Source of the DNA: Bacteroidota bacterium
Lineage (GTDB): Bacteria; Bacteroidota; Bacteroidia; Chitinophagales; Chitinophagaceae
Assembly: GCA_028875875.1 (NCBI GenBank)
Contig: JAGWUV010000030.1
Span: forward strand, 1 to 54,732
Length of the DNA stretch: 54,732 nt
Reading direction: 5' to 3'
Under the pieces are notes generated by a model. It worked only from the letters and a program-made list of their open reading frames with translations. It did no database searches and was not told the origin of the DNA. The translations under genes and the position numbers were made by a program. This document shows positions 1 to 8,223 of the stretch, one piece after another; position 1 is the stretch's first letter; the number at the start of each line of letters is the position of its first letter.

Positions 1-2
1 TT

Positions 3-1313
3 CAGAAAGATCTTGGAATAAGCGGGAGGAGTAAAAAACAAGTGTTGGATGCTATCAGAAAGCAAAGAGAAGCGGAAGCGTTGCTACTTCAACGGCATAT
101 AGAAGATTCAATAAGGTCGCAGCAAAGCAATCATTATATAGTATATTTTGATTTAAATAAAGCTGTACTTACAAAAGCGGATAAAGTAGTATTAGATTCT
201 ATGGTAAATGTTTTACAAGCGCATAGTACATTGAATGTTGTAGTGGGATCCTTCACAGATTGTTCGGGTAGTATAAGATACAATATGAAGCTTTCAGCAA
301 AGCGTTCCAATGCATCGCTTAAGTACATACTGGCGAAGGGCATAGCACATTCAAGGATAACAGAAAGTCATTACGGTAAGCAATACTTGGTAGAACGTTG
401 CAAGACGAGGTATAATGTAAAGCAACAAATGCCGAATAGAAGGACTGAGTTGATATTGACAGAAAAGACTAATAAAAAATGGCATGAACTTTATGCTGAT
501 ACAACTATTGGAAAGTCTGTTTATTCAGCTATTACTGCTAAGAAAGTTGTTACTATTAATAAGGTACATGGCAATGCTGAAAAAGAACCTGCTCTTGTAA
601 ATGATAAACATGTTGTTGTTACAGCCAAAGGGAATATACATACTGAGTTCAAAAAGCCAACTCCACTGAAAACAAATTTGCCTGTTGGGAATAAGGTGGA
701 GAAACCAGCTGTTCCAGAGAAAGCTATTACAGCTAAAACTTCTGAAAAGAAAGCAATCAGTAAAGATCCCAAACCATTGAAAGCAGCCCAACAGTTACAA
801 CCCAGGAAAGATAGTATTGTGAGAGTGATTGCTGCAGACGCAAGGAGTGAGGCTGCCCAAGAGAATGCACAAAGAAAGCAAGAGTTAATTAGTGTACTGG
901 ATTCACTGGCGAGGTTGAAAAGTGAGCAGGAGCGGATAGTAACGTATCTGACTAAGCGTATTAATAAAACACCTATTCCTATTTATACTGCTGCAGATTC
1001 CGTTACCATTGAAATATATGATAGTGGTATACATGATAATGATTCTGTATCGGTGATCTATAATAAGCGATTGGTGGTAGACAGGAAAGAACTGATGGTA
1101 GATAGGCCAATAAAATTTGTAGTAAAAGTAGATAAGAATCCCAAAAATAATGAGTTGGTAGTGGTAGCGGAGAATCTTGGAACAGAACCACCTAACACAG
1201 CAGTACTGGTAATCACAGATAAATACAATAAACGTCAGGAAGTAATGTTGAGTACTGATTTAACGCATAATGAGGTGGTATACTTTATTAAGATAATGAA
1301 GGATAAAAAGTAA
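3..1313 (+). CDS. OmpA-domain outer-membrane protein, 3' part (5' end outside window)
   Basis: The frame is open from base 3, so the true start lies upstream of the window; the GTG at 42 is only an internal codon. About 20 residues into the visible part there is an OmpA C-terminal, peptidoglycan-binding domain: an IVYFDLNKA strand, a GSFTDCSG segment, and the RSNASLKYILAKGI helix typical of this fold. It is followed by a long Lys/Ala/Pro-rich linker (roughly residues 150-290) and a C-terminal beta-rich tail with no family I recognise. Known for the family: it anchors the outer membrane to peptidoglycan, and in Bacteroidota it often accompanies type IX secretion or PorP/SprF genes. A clear terminator follows. 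The OmpA domain is well supported; the role of the C-terminal tail is unknown. Confidence 0.75.
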   Translation, partial: QKDLGISGRSKKQVLDAIRKQREAEALLLQRHIEDSIRSQQSNHYIVYFDLNKAVLTKADKVVLDSMVNVLQAHSTLNVVVGSFTDCSGSIRYNMKLSAKRSNASLKYILAKGIAHSRITESHYGKQYLVERCKTRYNVKQQMPNRRTELILTEKTNKKWHELYADTTIGKSVYSAITAKKVVTINKVHGNAEKEPALVNDKHVVVTAKGNIHTEFKKPTPLKTNLPVGNKVEKPAVPEKAITAKTSEKKAISKDPKPLKAAQQLQPRKDSIVRVIAADARSEAAQENAQRKQELISVLDSLARLKSEQERIVTYLTKRINKTPIPIYTAADSVTIEIYDSGIHDNDSVSVIYNKRLVVDRKELMVDRPIKFVVKVDKNPKNNELVVVAENLGTEPPNTAVLVITDKYNKRQEVMLSTDLTHNEVVYFIKIMKDKK

Positions 1314-1408
1314 AGTGAGTCTTGTTTTTATGAGAAGACATATTGTGTAATTTTTTTTTAGCCCCCCATAGCAGGCCGGTTGATAAAATTAAATTTTATT
1401 GACTGCAA

Positions 1409-1440
1409 AAAAGCCATCCTCCTAGTAGGGTGGCTTTTGT
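1409..1440 (+). terminator. Rho-independent terminator after the OmpA-domain gene
   Basis: An 11-bp stem (1409-1419 with 1428-1438, one G-T pair) encloses the 8-nt loop TCCTAGTA. The 3' arm ends in TTTT. It lies about 95 bases after the stop codon at 1313. Confidence 0.75.
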
Positions 1441-1801
1441 ATTTACTATATAAACTGAAATGTTTTATATGAGAATGGTGTAATTATTTAATCTTTCAAC
1501 GATTGGAAATAACCTCTTCCAGACTTTTGAATTATACTTTTCAAATCAAAAATGTTGGGGAAACAATTTTCAGTGTATATCTAAAACAAAATCCTTTCAA
1601 TTGGCATGTATGATGTTATAGTAGTTGCTATATCTAAATGCCTCTTTCTCTTCGAAGCTATTCCTTTTGATTCGTGCTCGTTGTCATAAAATACATCTTT
1701 TTATAATGTAATGTTAAGACCTTCTTTTGGCATAAAAATTGTTTTAATCCCGGGCAACAACACATATGCCCTGAGTATCTCTACACTAAAATTTTTACTG
1801 C
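1441..1801. other. Non-coding interval before the redox gene cluster
   Basis: AT-rich sequence of about 360 bases with no plausible reading frame, no tRNA-like fold and no obvious repeat. It presumably holds the promoter of the cluster that starts at 1802, but no convincing TAnnTTTG box was found. Confidence 0.5.
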
Positions 1802-2563
1802 ATGAAAAGAACCCTGTTATTAGCAGGAAGTATATGTGTTGCTATGTTTTCCTGTACGCATGATCCTCTTTCCCCTGTAACAGTAGGTAGTACGCCTACT
1901 ACCCCGTCTACGCCAAGTAACCCTGTTTCAGGTGGAAGCAGCGGTACAAGCGGTGGTGGTACAGCTTCCGATACCGTTTGTTTTTCAACAGAAGTTTTAC
2001 CCTTGTATCAAAGTTATTGTGGTAATACCGGATGCCATAACTCAACCTCTGCAAGAGAAGGTGTTGTATTAACAGATTATAATAGTATCATGAGAGGAAT
2101 AAGGGCCGGATCTCCCAGTAGTAGTCGTTACTATACCATCATTACCAACGGTAACATGCCTCCTTGAGGTTCTTCCAAGTTAACTTCTGCTCAATTAGCA
2201 ACTATTCAGAAATGGATTAACCAGGGGGCTTTAAATACAAACTGCACAGGTGGTGCAAGTACTCCCGGAGCATCTGGTTCTACATGCGATACTACTAAAT
2301 ACACTTATTCAAACGGTATTTCACAAATTTTTACTACCTACTGTAATGCCTGCCATGGAACAGCTCCAGGTACCTTTAATGTTCTATTAAGCGATTATAC
2401 CAGTGCAGTTGCTTCCGTTAAAAGCGTAGGTACTTCTACCTTCTTAAGTGCATTGAATTACACAATGCCAAGCAGTGCACAAAATATGCCACCAGCTGCA
2501 CAATTAAGCAGTTGCCAGATCAGCCTGATAACAAAATGGATTAATAACGGTTTCCCACAATAA
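1802..2563 (+). pseudogene. Two-module cytochrome c-like lipoprotein interrupted by an in-frame TGA
   Basis: The frame opens with a lipoprotein signal (MKRTLLLAGSICVAMFSC) and a Gly/Ser/Thr linker. The first module has a CGNTGCH haem-like motif (CX4CH). Codon 122 (2165-2167) is TGA, after which the same frame stays open for 131 codons to TAA at 2561. The second part carries a canonical CNACH haem motif, and each module ends in a WINxG segment. Around the stop the reading is MPP-stop-GSSKLT, whereas the next gene reads MPLGGSKLS, so the TGA most likely replaces a glycine codon (GGA). Known for the family: such lipoproteins occur in Bacteroidota and are assumed to carry covalent haem. Inference: a nonsense mutation or a sequencing error; readthrough is possible but unsupported, since TGA ends many neighbouring genes. 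If translation stops, only a 121-residue product is made. Confidence 0.75.
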
Positions 2564-2572
2564 AATACAATT

Positions 2573-2947
2573 ATGAAAAAAAGTTTGCTCATCATGGGTA
2601 TGATGATGTTCATACTCTATGGCTGCTATTATGATAAAGCATCGCTTGTATATCCTTCCACCGGCATTAATATTTGCGATACTACTGGTGTAACTTATAG
2701 TAATACAATTACAGGAATACTAAATGCTAACTGTTATACTTGTCATAGCGGAACAGCTGCGATGGGTGGCGGTATTAAGCTTGATACGTATACCGGTTTG
2801 CAGGTGTACATCAATAACAAGCAATTCCTTAGTTCAGTAATGCAGGATGGAAGCGTTCCTGCGATGCCCTTAGGCGGCAGTAAATTATCTGCTTGCGACT
2901 TGAATAAAATACAAGCATGGATTAACCATGGTTCTCCCAACAATTAA
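2573..2947 (+). CDS. Single-haem cytochrome c-like lipoprotein
   Basis: 124 residues. A lipoprotein signal ends in ILYGC, so the mature protein would be lipid-anchored. A CYTCH motif (CXXCH) is the probable covalent haem site, a later MPLG segment could provide the axial Met, and the C-terminus ends in an AWINHG segment like those of the preceding gene. It lies 10 bases after that gene's final stop and 10 bases before the YceI start, so all three are probably co-transcribed. It appears to be an intact, shorter paralogue of the interrupted upstream protein. Inference: an outer-membrane or periplasmic electron carrier; no partner is proven. Confidence 0.75.
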   Translation: MKKSLLIMGMMMFILYGCYYDKASLVYPSTGINICDTTGVTYSNTITGILNANCYTCHSGTAAMGGGIKLDTYTGLQVYINNKQFLSSVMQDGSVPAMPLGGSKLSACDLNKIQAWINHGSPNN

Positions 2948-2957
2948 AACATATGTT

Positions 2958-3500
2958 ATGAAAAGTAAGATTTTAAGTCTACTCGTATTATCAGGCATGA
3001 TCTTAAGTGCACATGCTCAAAAAATTTATGCTACCCGAACAGGGCAAGTATTTTTTAATGCTAGCGGTGGTATGGAAAAAATTGCTGCTGTAAATAACCA
3101 AGTAGAGAGTAAGATGCTCGACAAAACGGGGCAAATTGTTTTCAGTTTATTGGTTAAGGGTTTTCATTTTGATAACCAGTTAATGGAAGATCATTTTAAT
3201 GAGAATTATATGGAAAGCTCTAAGTATCCAAAAGCAGAATTTAAAGGATACCTAAAAAATCTTAATGCAATCGATATTTCTAAAGATGGTCGATACAATA
3301 TACAGGTATCAGGCCAAATGATGATTCATGGTGTTACGCAAAAATTAGAATCTGAAGGTATACTTATTGTTGCCAATGGTAAGATTGAAATAAAAGGATC
3401 ATTCAAAATCAATATAAAAGATTTTGGAATCAACGGATTGTATATCGGAGATAAGATTGCCAAAACAGCAACCGTTGATCTTGATTGCAAATATGAATAA
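2958..3500 (+). CDS. YceI-family periplasmic protein
   Basis: 180 residues from the ATG at 2958, which gives a clean signal peptide (MKSKILSLLVLSGMILSAHA) and avoids overlap with the upstream gene. YceI features are the NYMESSKYPKAEFKG stretch, a central MMIHGVTQ segment (equivalent to the xLTxHGVT motif), and alternating strands throughout. Known for the family: a lipocalin-like barrel that binds isoprenoid lipids or quinone-like molecules in the periplasm. It is the first of two YceI genes in the cluster and they are divergent (the other is at 6171). Inference: it binds a hydrophobic electron carrier or lipid for the neighbouring redox proteins. Confidence 0.85.
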   Translation: MKSKILSLLVLSGMILSAHAQKIYATRTGQVFFNASGGMEKIAAVNNQVESKMLDKTGQIVFSLLVKGFHFDNQLMEDHFNENYMESSKYPKAEFKGYLKNLNAIDISKDGRYNIQVSGQMMIHGVTQKLESEGILIVANGKIEIKGSFKINIKDFGINGLYIGDKIAKTATVDLDCKYE

Positions 3501-3531
3501 AGCTAAACCCTCATTAAAGTATTTCTATAAC

Positions 3532-4458
3532 ATGAATAAAAATAAACCATTACAGCTATTTAGTTTGTTGCTATTGCTCCTGTTACCTGCTGTAAAGCTT
3601 TTTTCGCAGGAGGTAGATCTTTTTAAAATGCAGGGTGAGCAAGATAAAAAAGAAGCGAAAAATACAAGAGATTTTACTACTGCTACTTTCAAGGGCACCC
3701 GTATCGTTAACGGGCAATCAATAGAAAATGTTGGAGCGGGCATCCTTAATCTTGAAATATCTCACCGCTTTGGTACGGTAAATACAGGAGCCTATAACTT
3801 TTTTGGATTAGATCAGGCTACTATGCGAATAGGATTAGACTATGGCATCAATAGCAGGTTGATGGTAGGTGTTGGAAGAAGTACTTTTAATAAAGAATTT
3901 GATGGGTTTGTTAAATACAAGCTGGTTCGACAGTCAACCGGTAGTGTGGAGATGCCGGTATCTGTAAGTTATGTGGGAACTACAATTTGGCAAAGTTTAA
4001 AGGCTGCTCCCACTTCTTATACTATTAATTATACTGATAATTTTTTCTTTATTAATCAACTGATCATTGCCCGGAAATTCAACGATTATTTCTCTCTGCA
4101 ACTCGTTCCAACCATGGTGCATTATAATATTGTACCATTGGCCAGTAATCCTAATGATTATTTTTCTCTGGGTATTGGTTTCAGGCAGAGGTTATCGAAA
4201 CGAATTAACCTTACAGGAGAATATTATTATCAGTTTAATAAAATAGATGGATACTATAATTCATTATCTGTTGGGGTAGATATAGAAACCGGCGGACACG
4301 TATTTCAGCTTCAATTTACCAATTCAACCGGTATAAACGAAAAGTCTTTCATAACACAAACAGATGGGCAATGGCGAAACGGAGATATACATTTCGGATT
4401 TAATATTTCAAGGGTGTTTAATCTAAAGAAAAAGTCTAACGCTCCTTCAAAATGGTAA
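3532..4458 (+). CDS. Outer-membrane beta-barrel protein (DUF5777-like)
   Basis: 308 residues from the ATG at 3532, chosen because it begins a good signal peptide ending at LFSQ; the ATG at 3493 overlaps the YceI stop and adds a non-signal leader. After a short acidic/basic segment the protein becomes alternating amphipathic strands (ATFKGTRIVNGQSIENVG, GILNLEISHRFG, RIGLDYGINSRLMVGVG), as in a small outer-membrane barrel with periodic aromatic residues. I assign it to the DUF5777-type barrels from memory. It sits between two YceI-type and cytochrome-type genes. Inference: it could be the membrane conduit or scaffold of an outer-membrane electron-transfer complex; its substrate is unknown. Confidence 0.65.
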   Translation: MNKNKPLQLFSLLLLLLLPAVKLFSQEVDLFKMQGEQDKKEAKNTRDFTTATFKGTRIVNGQSIENVGAGILNLEISHRFGTVNTGAYNFFGLDQATMRIGLDYGINSRLMVGVGRSTFNKEFDGFVKYKLVRQSTGSVEMPVSVSYVGTTIWQSLKAAPTSYTINYTDNFFFINQLIIARKFNDYFSLQLVPTMVHYNIVPLASNPNDYFSLGIGFRQRLSKRINLTGEYYYQFNKIDGYYNSLSVGVDIETGGHVFQLQFTNSTGINEKSFITQTDGQWRNGDIHFGFNISRVFNLKKKSNAPSKW

Positions 4459-4487
4459 TTGTATTATAAACGTTTAATATTTTCTCT

Positions 4488-4901
4488 ATGGTAAAAAGGA
4501 TAATTCTTTTTGGTGTGTTTCCGGCACTTATCATTGCTTTGGGTGTGTGGTATTATGTTTTTGTTTATTCAAAAAATCATCACCGGGATGTGATGAATGA
4601 AAAAGCTATTCAAGTTACTTCTGTACAGATAGTTAAAGGCTTTCAGGCTAGTGAAAATACAGCTAACAGTCAATATTTGAATAAAGCGCTGGAAATAACC
4701 GGACAAGTGGCAGAGGTTAAGAAAGATCAGGCAGGGAACACAACTGTAACGCTAAAAAGTGATGATCCTTTCGTATTTGTTTTGTGTACATTAAAAAAAC
4801 AAACTGCAGTGAACAGTGGGCAAACAGTGAAAATAAAAGGTATTTGCACGGGTTTTTTAAGCGATGTGGTGATAAATGACGCATATGTTGTAGAAGAATA
4901 A
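4488..4901 (+). CDS. Membrane-anchored OB-fold (tRNA_anti-like) protein
   Basis: 137 residues. One N-terminal transmembrane helix (IILFGVFPALIIALGVWYYV) is followed by an extracytoplasmic part containing an OB-type barrel: ALEITGQVAEVKKDQAGNTT, then VTLKSDD, and GQTVKIKGICTGF. This resembles the tRNA_anti-like family (PF12869), common in Bacteroidota and of unknown function; nothing here indicates tRNA binding. It lies 29 bases after the barrel gene. Inference: an accessory envelope protein of the cluster. Confidence 0.65.
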   Translation: MVKRIILFGVFPALIIALGVWYYVFVYSKNHHRDVMNEKAIQVTSVQIVKGFQASENTANSQYLNKALEITGQVAEVKKDQAGNTTVTLKSDDPFVFVLCTLKKQTAVNSGQTVKIKGICTGFLSDVVINDAYVVEE

Positions 4902-5071
4902 AATAGTGTTTTGCTTTAATAGATTGGGAAACTGTTTTTGACTTGAAACTAAAAATAATTTCTCTTCTTAATTGAAATTTTATTCAATTCTAATACGTCT
5001 TTAATTCTTTGGATACAGCGTTTTTATTGAGTTCGGGATTTTATGGATAATAAAACCTTAAATCATTTTCT

Positions 5072-5494
5072 ATGGACAGAAAAGAATTTTTATCCCAGAT
5101 CGGATTAGGCTCCGCCGGTATGTTTTTGTTTAGTTGTTTAGGTGGGTGCTCTAAAACTGCGGGGGGTAATGTAGCACAGGCTCCATCTAATGTAAACCTC
5201 ACTGTAGATATTACTTCGTCCGCTTATTCTGCTTTACAAACCAATGGGGGATATGTGTATGTTAATGGGATTATCATTGCTAAAACAACAACAGGGAATT
5301 ATTTAGCTGTTTCCCAGGCCTGTACACACCAGGGCGCTACCGTTGTTTTTGAAAGCAACAGCAGTATGTTTTACTGTCCAAGCCATGGATCAATGTTTAA
5401 TGCTAACGGTTCAGTAGCCAACGGACCCGCTTCAGCACCATTAAAACAATATACAGTAACTGCAAATGGTAATGTGCTAACTATAACAGGATAA
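5072..5494 (+). CDS. Rieske [2Fe-2S] lipoprotein
   Basis: 140 residues. The N-terminus (MDRKEFLSQIGLGSAGMFLF) looks like a twin-arginine-type leader that lacks the double arginine and ends near LGGC, so lipidation is likely. Cluster ligands are visible as CTHQG (C-x-H) and, 16 residues later, CPSHGS (C-x-x-H), the standard Rieske pair. The domain covers nearly the whole mature protein, so no other catalytic domain is present. Known for the family: one-electron transfer. It lies within the cytochrome/YceI cluster after a 170-base gap, with a four-helix membrane protein just downstream. Inference: it passes electrons between a membrane cytochrome-like partner and the haem lipoproteins. Confidence 0.9.
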   Translation: MDRKEFLSQIGLGSAGMFLFSCLGGCSKTAGGNVAQAPSNVNLTVDITSSAYSALQTNGGYVYVNGIIIAKTTTGNYLAVSQACTHQGATVVFESNSSMFYCPSHGSMFNANGSVANGPASAPLKQYTVTANGNVLTITG

Positions 5495-5535
5495 CTGTAA
5501 TTTTACGTACAACACCACCCTTAAACAACATATTA

Positions 5536-6162
5536 ATGAAGTATTGCCTACCTCTTTTGTTTTTTCTTTGTTTTAGCTCAGTAAGTTTTAGTCAGACAGA
5601 CAGTTTGTTAAATGTATTGCAATCGGATAGTAGTAGTAAGCAAGCGTTGTTTCCTAAAAGAATGCTTTTTACACAGCGGATAGTATGGGGTGAGCATGGC
5701 GTAATGAGAGGGCATCAAATAGTAACACCTGAAGTAAGGCAGCATGATATGCAGATACGGAGAAAAATGCTCATCGCTCACCAGATCTGCGGTATTGCTA
5801 CACTGGGTGGTTTTATCGGGCAAGCCATAGTAGGCCCTAAGCTTTATAATGATCCCGGAAACAGAAGTCTGCGTAATACACATACGGCTTTAGCATTAAG
5901 TGTAAACACTACTTATTCGCTCGCAGCTATGATGGCTTTATTTTCTCCGCCGCCAATGATCAGCCGTGATAAAGGATTATCTGCTATCAGGCTTCATAAA
6001 TGGTTAGCGGTTGTTCATATGGCCGGAATGATTGCAACCAACGTATTAGCCGCTCAGATGGATGGAGGACAAAATCCTCAATTGAGGCCTTATCATAGAG
6101 CTGCGGCTTATACTACATTTGCTTCCTTTGCAGCAGCTATGCTTGTTATTAAACTTAAATAA
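5536..6162 (+). CDS. Four-helix membrane protein with conserved-looking histidines
   Basis: 208 residues. A signal peptide (ending FSQ) and a short extracytoplasmic stretch precede four hydrophobic helices (about residues 78-100, 113-135, 155-175, 188-205). Histidines sit at helix starts: AHQICG in helix 1, NTHTALAL in helix 2, LHKWLAVVHMAG in helix 3, PYHRAAAYTT in helix 4. This layout recalls four-helix b-type cytochromes of the b561 kind, but I cannot assign a named family. It starts 42 bases after the Rieske gene and 9 bases before the second YceI gene. Inference: a candidate di-haem membrane partner of the Rieske protein; haem binding is untested. Confidence 0.55.
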   Translation: MKYCLPLLFFLCFSSVSFSQTDSLLNVLQSDSSSKQALFPKRMLFTQRIVWGEHGVMRGHQIVTPEVRQHDMQIRRKMLIAHQICGIATLGGFIGQAIVGPKLYNDPGNRSLRNTHTALALSVNTTYSLAAMMALFSPPPMISRDKGLSAIRLHKWLAVVHMAGMIATNVLAAQMDGGQNPQLRPYHRAAAYTTFASFAAAMLVIKLK

Positions 6163-6170
6163 TTGGATTA

Positions 6171-6725
6171 ATGAAATACACCTTCTTAGTATTTGCATTG
6201 TTAGGATATTTTGTTGTAAATGCAAATGAGTTACAGGTATTGAAAACTAGTAGGATTGATAAAAGTAAATCCTTGATTACTTATCATATGTCACATCCTA
6301 TGCATGACTGGGATGGAACCAGTAAAGATATTGATGGCATAGTACAATATGATGAAAGAACAAAGCAAATCAATAAGGTGGCCATTGTAGTGAAGGTGGC
6401 AAGCTTTGATAGTAAAAATTCAAACCGCGACTCTCATATGATGGAGGTTACCGAAGCCATCAAATATCCATCGGTAACTTTTGTAAGCTCATCCATCAAA
6501 GAAGAAGGAGGTGCTATAGATATCACAGGTACTATTACTTTTCATGGTGTGAATAAGCAAATACATTTTACAGGAAAGGAAATGATGGCAGGTGACAGGA
6601 AAGTTATTTCAGGTGAATTTGTAGTATTGCTCGAAGATTTTAAAATAGAGCGCCCCTCTATGATGATGATGAAAACGGATAATGAAATGAAGATGACGTT
6701 TTCTGTGGAATGTGTACTGAATTAA
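6171..6725 (+). CDS. YceI-family periplasmic protein (second copy)
   Basis: 184 residues with a signal peptide ending near VVNA. YceI features include SLITYHMSHPMHDWDG, KYPSVTFVSS and ITFHGVNKQ. It is clearly a different subfamily from the copy at 2958: it has the HPMHDWDG segment, and its C-terminal part is Met-rich (SMMMMKT), which could bind a metal or simply be chance. It is the last gene of the cluster and ends 8 bases before the convergent GH26 gene, with no hairpin between them. Inference: a periplasmic carrier of lipid or quinone-like ligands. Confidence 0.85.
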   Translation: MKYTFLVFALLGYFVVNANELQVLKTSRIDKSKSLITYHMSHPMHDWDGTSKDIDGIVQYDERTKQINKVAIVVKVASFDSKNSNRDSHMMEVTEAIKYPSVTFVSSSIKEEGGAIDITGTITFHGVNKQIHFTGKEMMAGDRKVISGEFVVLLEDFKIERPSMMMMKTDNEMKMTFSVECVLN

Positions 6726-6733
6726 TCCTTCTT

Positions 6734-7972
6734 TTAATGGGGTGCAGATAGGGCTTTTAAATCTTCAAGAAATAAGAATCGATTTCTAGCGGAAACAAAT
6801 TTTCTGAAATTCTCTGCGGAAGGATGCGTTGGAAATACGCAATAATAATCTGTAAAATCTGTAATTCTATCCGGGTTTCTCCACAGCATTACATAAGCAA
6901 GTTTACTATTGGAAAAAATAGGCACAAACACATTTGTCCAGTAATTCTTGTCTGTAAAGTTACCCTCCCCCGTTTCTGTGATGGCAGGTATTTTATGAAA
7001 CTTTTTTGCTAACCAGCAGATATATTCGCATTCAGCTTTTGCTTCATTAATATGGCGTGATAACGGTTCTTTCTCCCTTGGAGAATGATAAATATCATCT
7101 CCAATAATATCAAAGAAGTTTTCCCCTACATAATCTTCCATGATATCATATACCCCTTTCTTTTGATTATCTAAGAAATCATGGTTTACTGTAAAGCAAA
7201 ATAAAAGATTGTGAACCCCTTTTGTTTTAGTTAGATATTCGAAAGTATATTGCCATAGGCTTGCATAGTTATCATGTGAGCAACTTCCTGAAAAATAATT
7301 CCACCAGAAATAGTTTTTCATGGAAGCTTCATGAAAGGGTCTGAAAATTACTGGTATTAGCTTGCCATTTGCCGATCTTAAGCTTTTAAAGAAATCCCCC
7401 AATTTATCAAGGTACTGGTTAAACACTTGATGAGCTTTGCTGCCTGGCTCTAAAATTTTGCATACTGTACTACCGTCAGGTTGTTCAAAGGCAGAGGCTT
7501 TAGTAGCGGGGTCATCGCAATGCCACATAAATGTATTTATTCCACCCATTTGATCAACATCCATAATATGTTTTCTAAGATCTGATACTAATATGCCATT
7601 AATTAGATAATTAATATTTTTATTTTCAATAGTTCTTTCAATACCACCTAAGTCCCATCCGAAAATCGCAGGATATTTTCCACAGGTATTATAAATATCA
7701 GATGTAAGGTTATAAGGATTATTTCTTTTAAAACGCCAGCCGTATCCATATTCTAAATCGTCTTCATGTCCAAAAAGCGTATGCTTATCCATTAAAAGAT
7801 AGAGTTTCTTGAACAATGCCTTGGTTTCTGCTGTGGCATTGGGATCTGCAGTTGTTGGTTCAATCAATTGTTTTATGCTATTATTCTGGGTAGCGAAAGA
7901 TGCTACAGTGAATAAAATCGTAAAGGAAAATAATAGTGGTAGGCTGGAGTAAATATTTTTAGAAGACTTCAT
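6734..7972 (-). CDS. Glycoside hydrolase family 26 (probable endo-beta-mannanase)
   Basis: 412 residues with an N-terminal signal peptide (about residues 1-27). GH26 hallmarks: FGHEDD near residue 68, FGWDLGG near 104, HCDDP near 151, FRPFHE with the acid/base Glu at 215, and ITETGEG with the candidate nucleophile Glu at 333. Known for the family: retaining enzymes mostly acting on beta-1,4-mannan, with some on other beta-glucans. No SusC/SusD pair or other glycosidase is adjacent, so it is not in a usual polysaccharide-utilisation locus. It is convergent with the redox cluster and divergent from the kinase gene. Substrate specificity is inferred from the family only. Confidence 0.88.
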   Translation of the reverse strand: MKSSKNIYSSLPLLFSFTILFTVASFATQNNSIKQLIEPTTADPNATAETKALFKKLYLLMDKHTLFGHEDDLEYGYGWRFKRNNPYNLTSDIYNTCGKYPAIFGWDLGGIERTIENKNINYLINGILVSDLRKHIMDVDQMGGINTFMWHCDDPATKASAFEQPDGSTVCKILEPGSKAHQVFNQYLDKLGDFFKSLRSANGKLIPVIFRPFHEASMKNYFWWNYFSGSCSHDNYASLWQYTFEYLTKTKGVHNLLFCFTVNHDFLDNQKKGVYDIMEDYVGENFFDIIGDDIYHSPREKEPLSRHINEAKAECEYICWLAKKFHKIPAITETGEGNFTDKNYWTNVFVPIFSNSKLAYVMLWRNPDRITDFTDYYCVFPTHPSAENFRKFVSARNRFLFLEDLKALSAPH

Positions 7973-8223
7973 TTAATTAGGTTAGATGAATGTGTCTTAT
8001 GGCGTATCTATTTAATTAATTCATCAAGGCGAAATACCTTTTTTGCTACTATATATTAATTAATAATAAATGATATTGTTTTTAGGAAATTTCTATTTGC
8101 TTATTTTTTTAAATAAAATGCCTATTATTTGTAATTATTAATTATAACCTAATTAAAAAACGATTGTTTATAGATTAATGTTTAAAATTGTTATTAGTTT
8201 ACAAAACTAAAACTACTCCCCAA

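Noticed and set aside
1802-2563. Genome-wide reassignment of TGA to glycine, as in Gracilibacteria.
   Set aside because: TGA ends argC, argB, the GNAT gene, the metallophosphoesterase and a histidine kinase in this window, and the gene content is Bacteroidota. A single mutation or sequence error is simpler.
6734-7972. GH26 gene plus TonB receptor at 11690 as a polysaccharide-utilisation locus.
   Set aside because: They are on opposite strands, separated by the kinase gene, and no SusD gene is present.
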